From: Burkholderia sp. WSM2232
Lineage (GTDB): Bacteria; Pseudomonadota; Gammaproteobacteria; Burkholderiales; Burkholderiaceae
Assembly (NCBI RefSeq): GCF_000472545.1
Contig: NZ_AWZV01000004.1
Span: 361,074-425,073 of the forward strand
Direction: 5' to 3'
DNA length: 64,000 nucleotides
Below the pieces are notes generated by a model that was not told where the DNA came from, made no database searches, and saw only the letters and a program-made list of their open reading frames with translations. Shown in pieces: positions 63,453 through 64,000 of this stretch; position 1 is the first letter of the stretch, and the number at the start of each line of letters is the position of its first letter. The translations under genes and the position numbers were made by a program.

Positions 63453-63939
63453 GCGGAGCATGAGCCGGGGCGGCCGGGCCCGGAGGAGGCTCCGGCTGCG
63501 TCAGCGGAAAATCGTCGTATCCGCGCGACGCCGGGGCCTGCGCCGCTATGTATTGAGCATCGGGGCAGTGGGGCGTTGGGGCATCGGCGCTGCGCTGCAT
63601 CGCCGGGCTGTTTTCGCGGTTCGAGCGAGGACCGGCGAACCTCGTGAGGCCGCCGAGGCCTGGACCGGCGCGTGCGACGCGAACATCGGCCGCGCGCCTC
63701 TCGCGACGCGCGTCACTGGGAGGCTTAGCCAACGCGCGCAGACAGCCTCACCGTCGGACCAGCGCGTCGCAAGACAGCATCCGCCGCGCCATCTGTTCGC
63801 GCACCGCCGTGCGCGGCATCGTCGACGGAGCTGTTTCAACGGCCGCCTCGACAGCCGTCCACAGCTATCACCATCAACCCAACATCCGCCTCACACCCGC
63901 CCACATACGTCTCACCCCCGGCCTCACCCACCTCGCATC
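63453..63939. other. Region after the ubiC operon without a convincing gene
   Basis: Minus-strand frames are open here but their start codons lack ribosome binding sites and the translations are Arg/Ala-rich. A short Pro-rich frame ending near 63445 is the least unlikely. Toward the right, degenerate CTCACCC units lead into the exact 11-bp repeat. Confidence 0.45.
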
Positions 63940-64000
63940 CACCTCACACCCACCTCACACCCACCTCACACCCACCTCACACCCACCTCACACCCACCTC
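63940..64000. repeat. 11-bp tandem repeat running off the window edge
   Basis: CACCTCACACC occurs five times exactly (63940-63994) plus a half copy cut by the window end. Degenerate copies extend upstream to about 63890. The array continues beyond the window, so its full length is unknown. Confidence 0.95.

Noticed and set aside
63445..63732. 95-aa minus-strand frame overlapping the SpeE-like gene end
   Set aside because: It needs a TTG start without Shine-Dalgarno and is Arg/Ala/Pro-rich; too weak to call.

Overview
The window is high-GC, densely coded DNA that looks like a betaproteobacterial (Burkholderia/Paraburkholderia-type) main chromosome. Supporting this are the parE-parC pair, htpG, otsA, ubiC, a Uup-type ABC-F protein, many LysR regulators, Burkholderia-style small hypothetical genes and one tRNA-Arg(CCT). 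I see no insertion sequence, prophage or CRISPR array.

Layout. 0-8.7 kb: a Spy/CpxP-like gene divergent from a two-component system with CpxR-like 10-bp-phased repeats between them, a small unknown gene, a membrane diguanylate cyclase, and a NitT/TauT-type ABC transporter (fused double permease plus ATPase with a long C-terminal domain) behind a possibly structured leader. 8.8-16.3 kb: two tandem paralogous lipoproteins, two sigma-54 activators (one without a receiver, one a full NtrC-type regulator), small stress-type proteins and otsA. Three good sigma-54 -24/-12 promoters lie here and a fourth lies upstream of csbD at 31.35 kb, suggesting a sigma-54-driven stress/trehalose module. 16.5-31.2 kb: MFS exporter, PEBP-family protein and a block bounded by Vsr (19 kb) and a Dcm-like methyltransferase (30 kb). 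The block holds exported small proteins, an amino-acid-type ABC importer without ATPase, a beta-propeller protein, three LysR regulators and an alpha/beta hydrolase. 31.2-35.8 kb: CsbD, GST, YoaK-family protein, tRNA-Arg, rubredoxin, DUF4399. 36-43 kb: Uup, ParE, ParC. 43.5-49.4 kb: CopD-like protein, ChrA-like transporter, GGDEF-EAL protein, PhzF. 49.6-56 kb: RidA, aminotransferase and a glyoxalase-fold protein, divergent from a MocR regulator with a candidate operator; then htpG with a sigma-32-type promoter. 56.3-64 kb: two TPR glycosyltransferase-like proteins, an OmpA lipoprotein, and an overlapping ubiC / deoxyinosine glycosylase / SpeE-like operon.

The most coherent possibly undescribed systems are (1) the sigma-54 stress/trehalose module, (2) the propeller plus ATPase-less importer with its LysR dyad, and (3) the CpxPRA-like divergent locus. 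Tandem repeats with 4-, 9-, 11- and 13-bp units are unusually common between genes, including 13-bp arrays on both sides of htpG. All functional calls come from reading sequence motifs by eye; no database or folding program was run.
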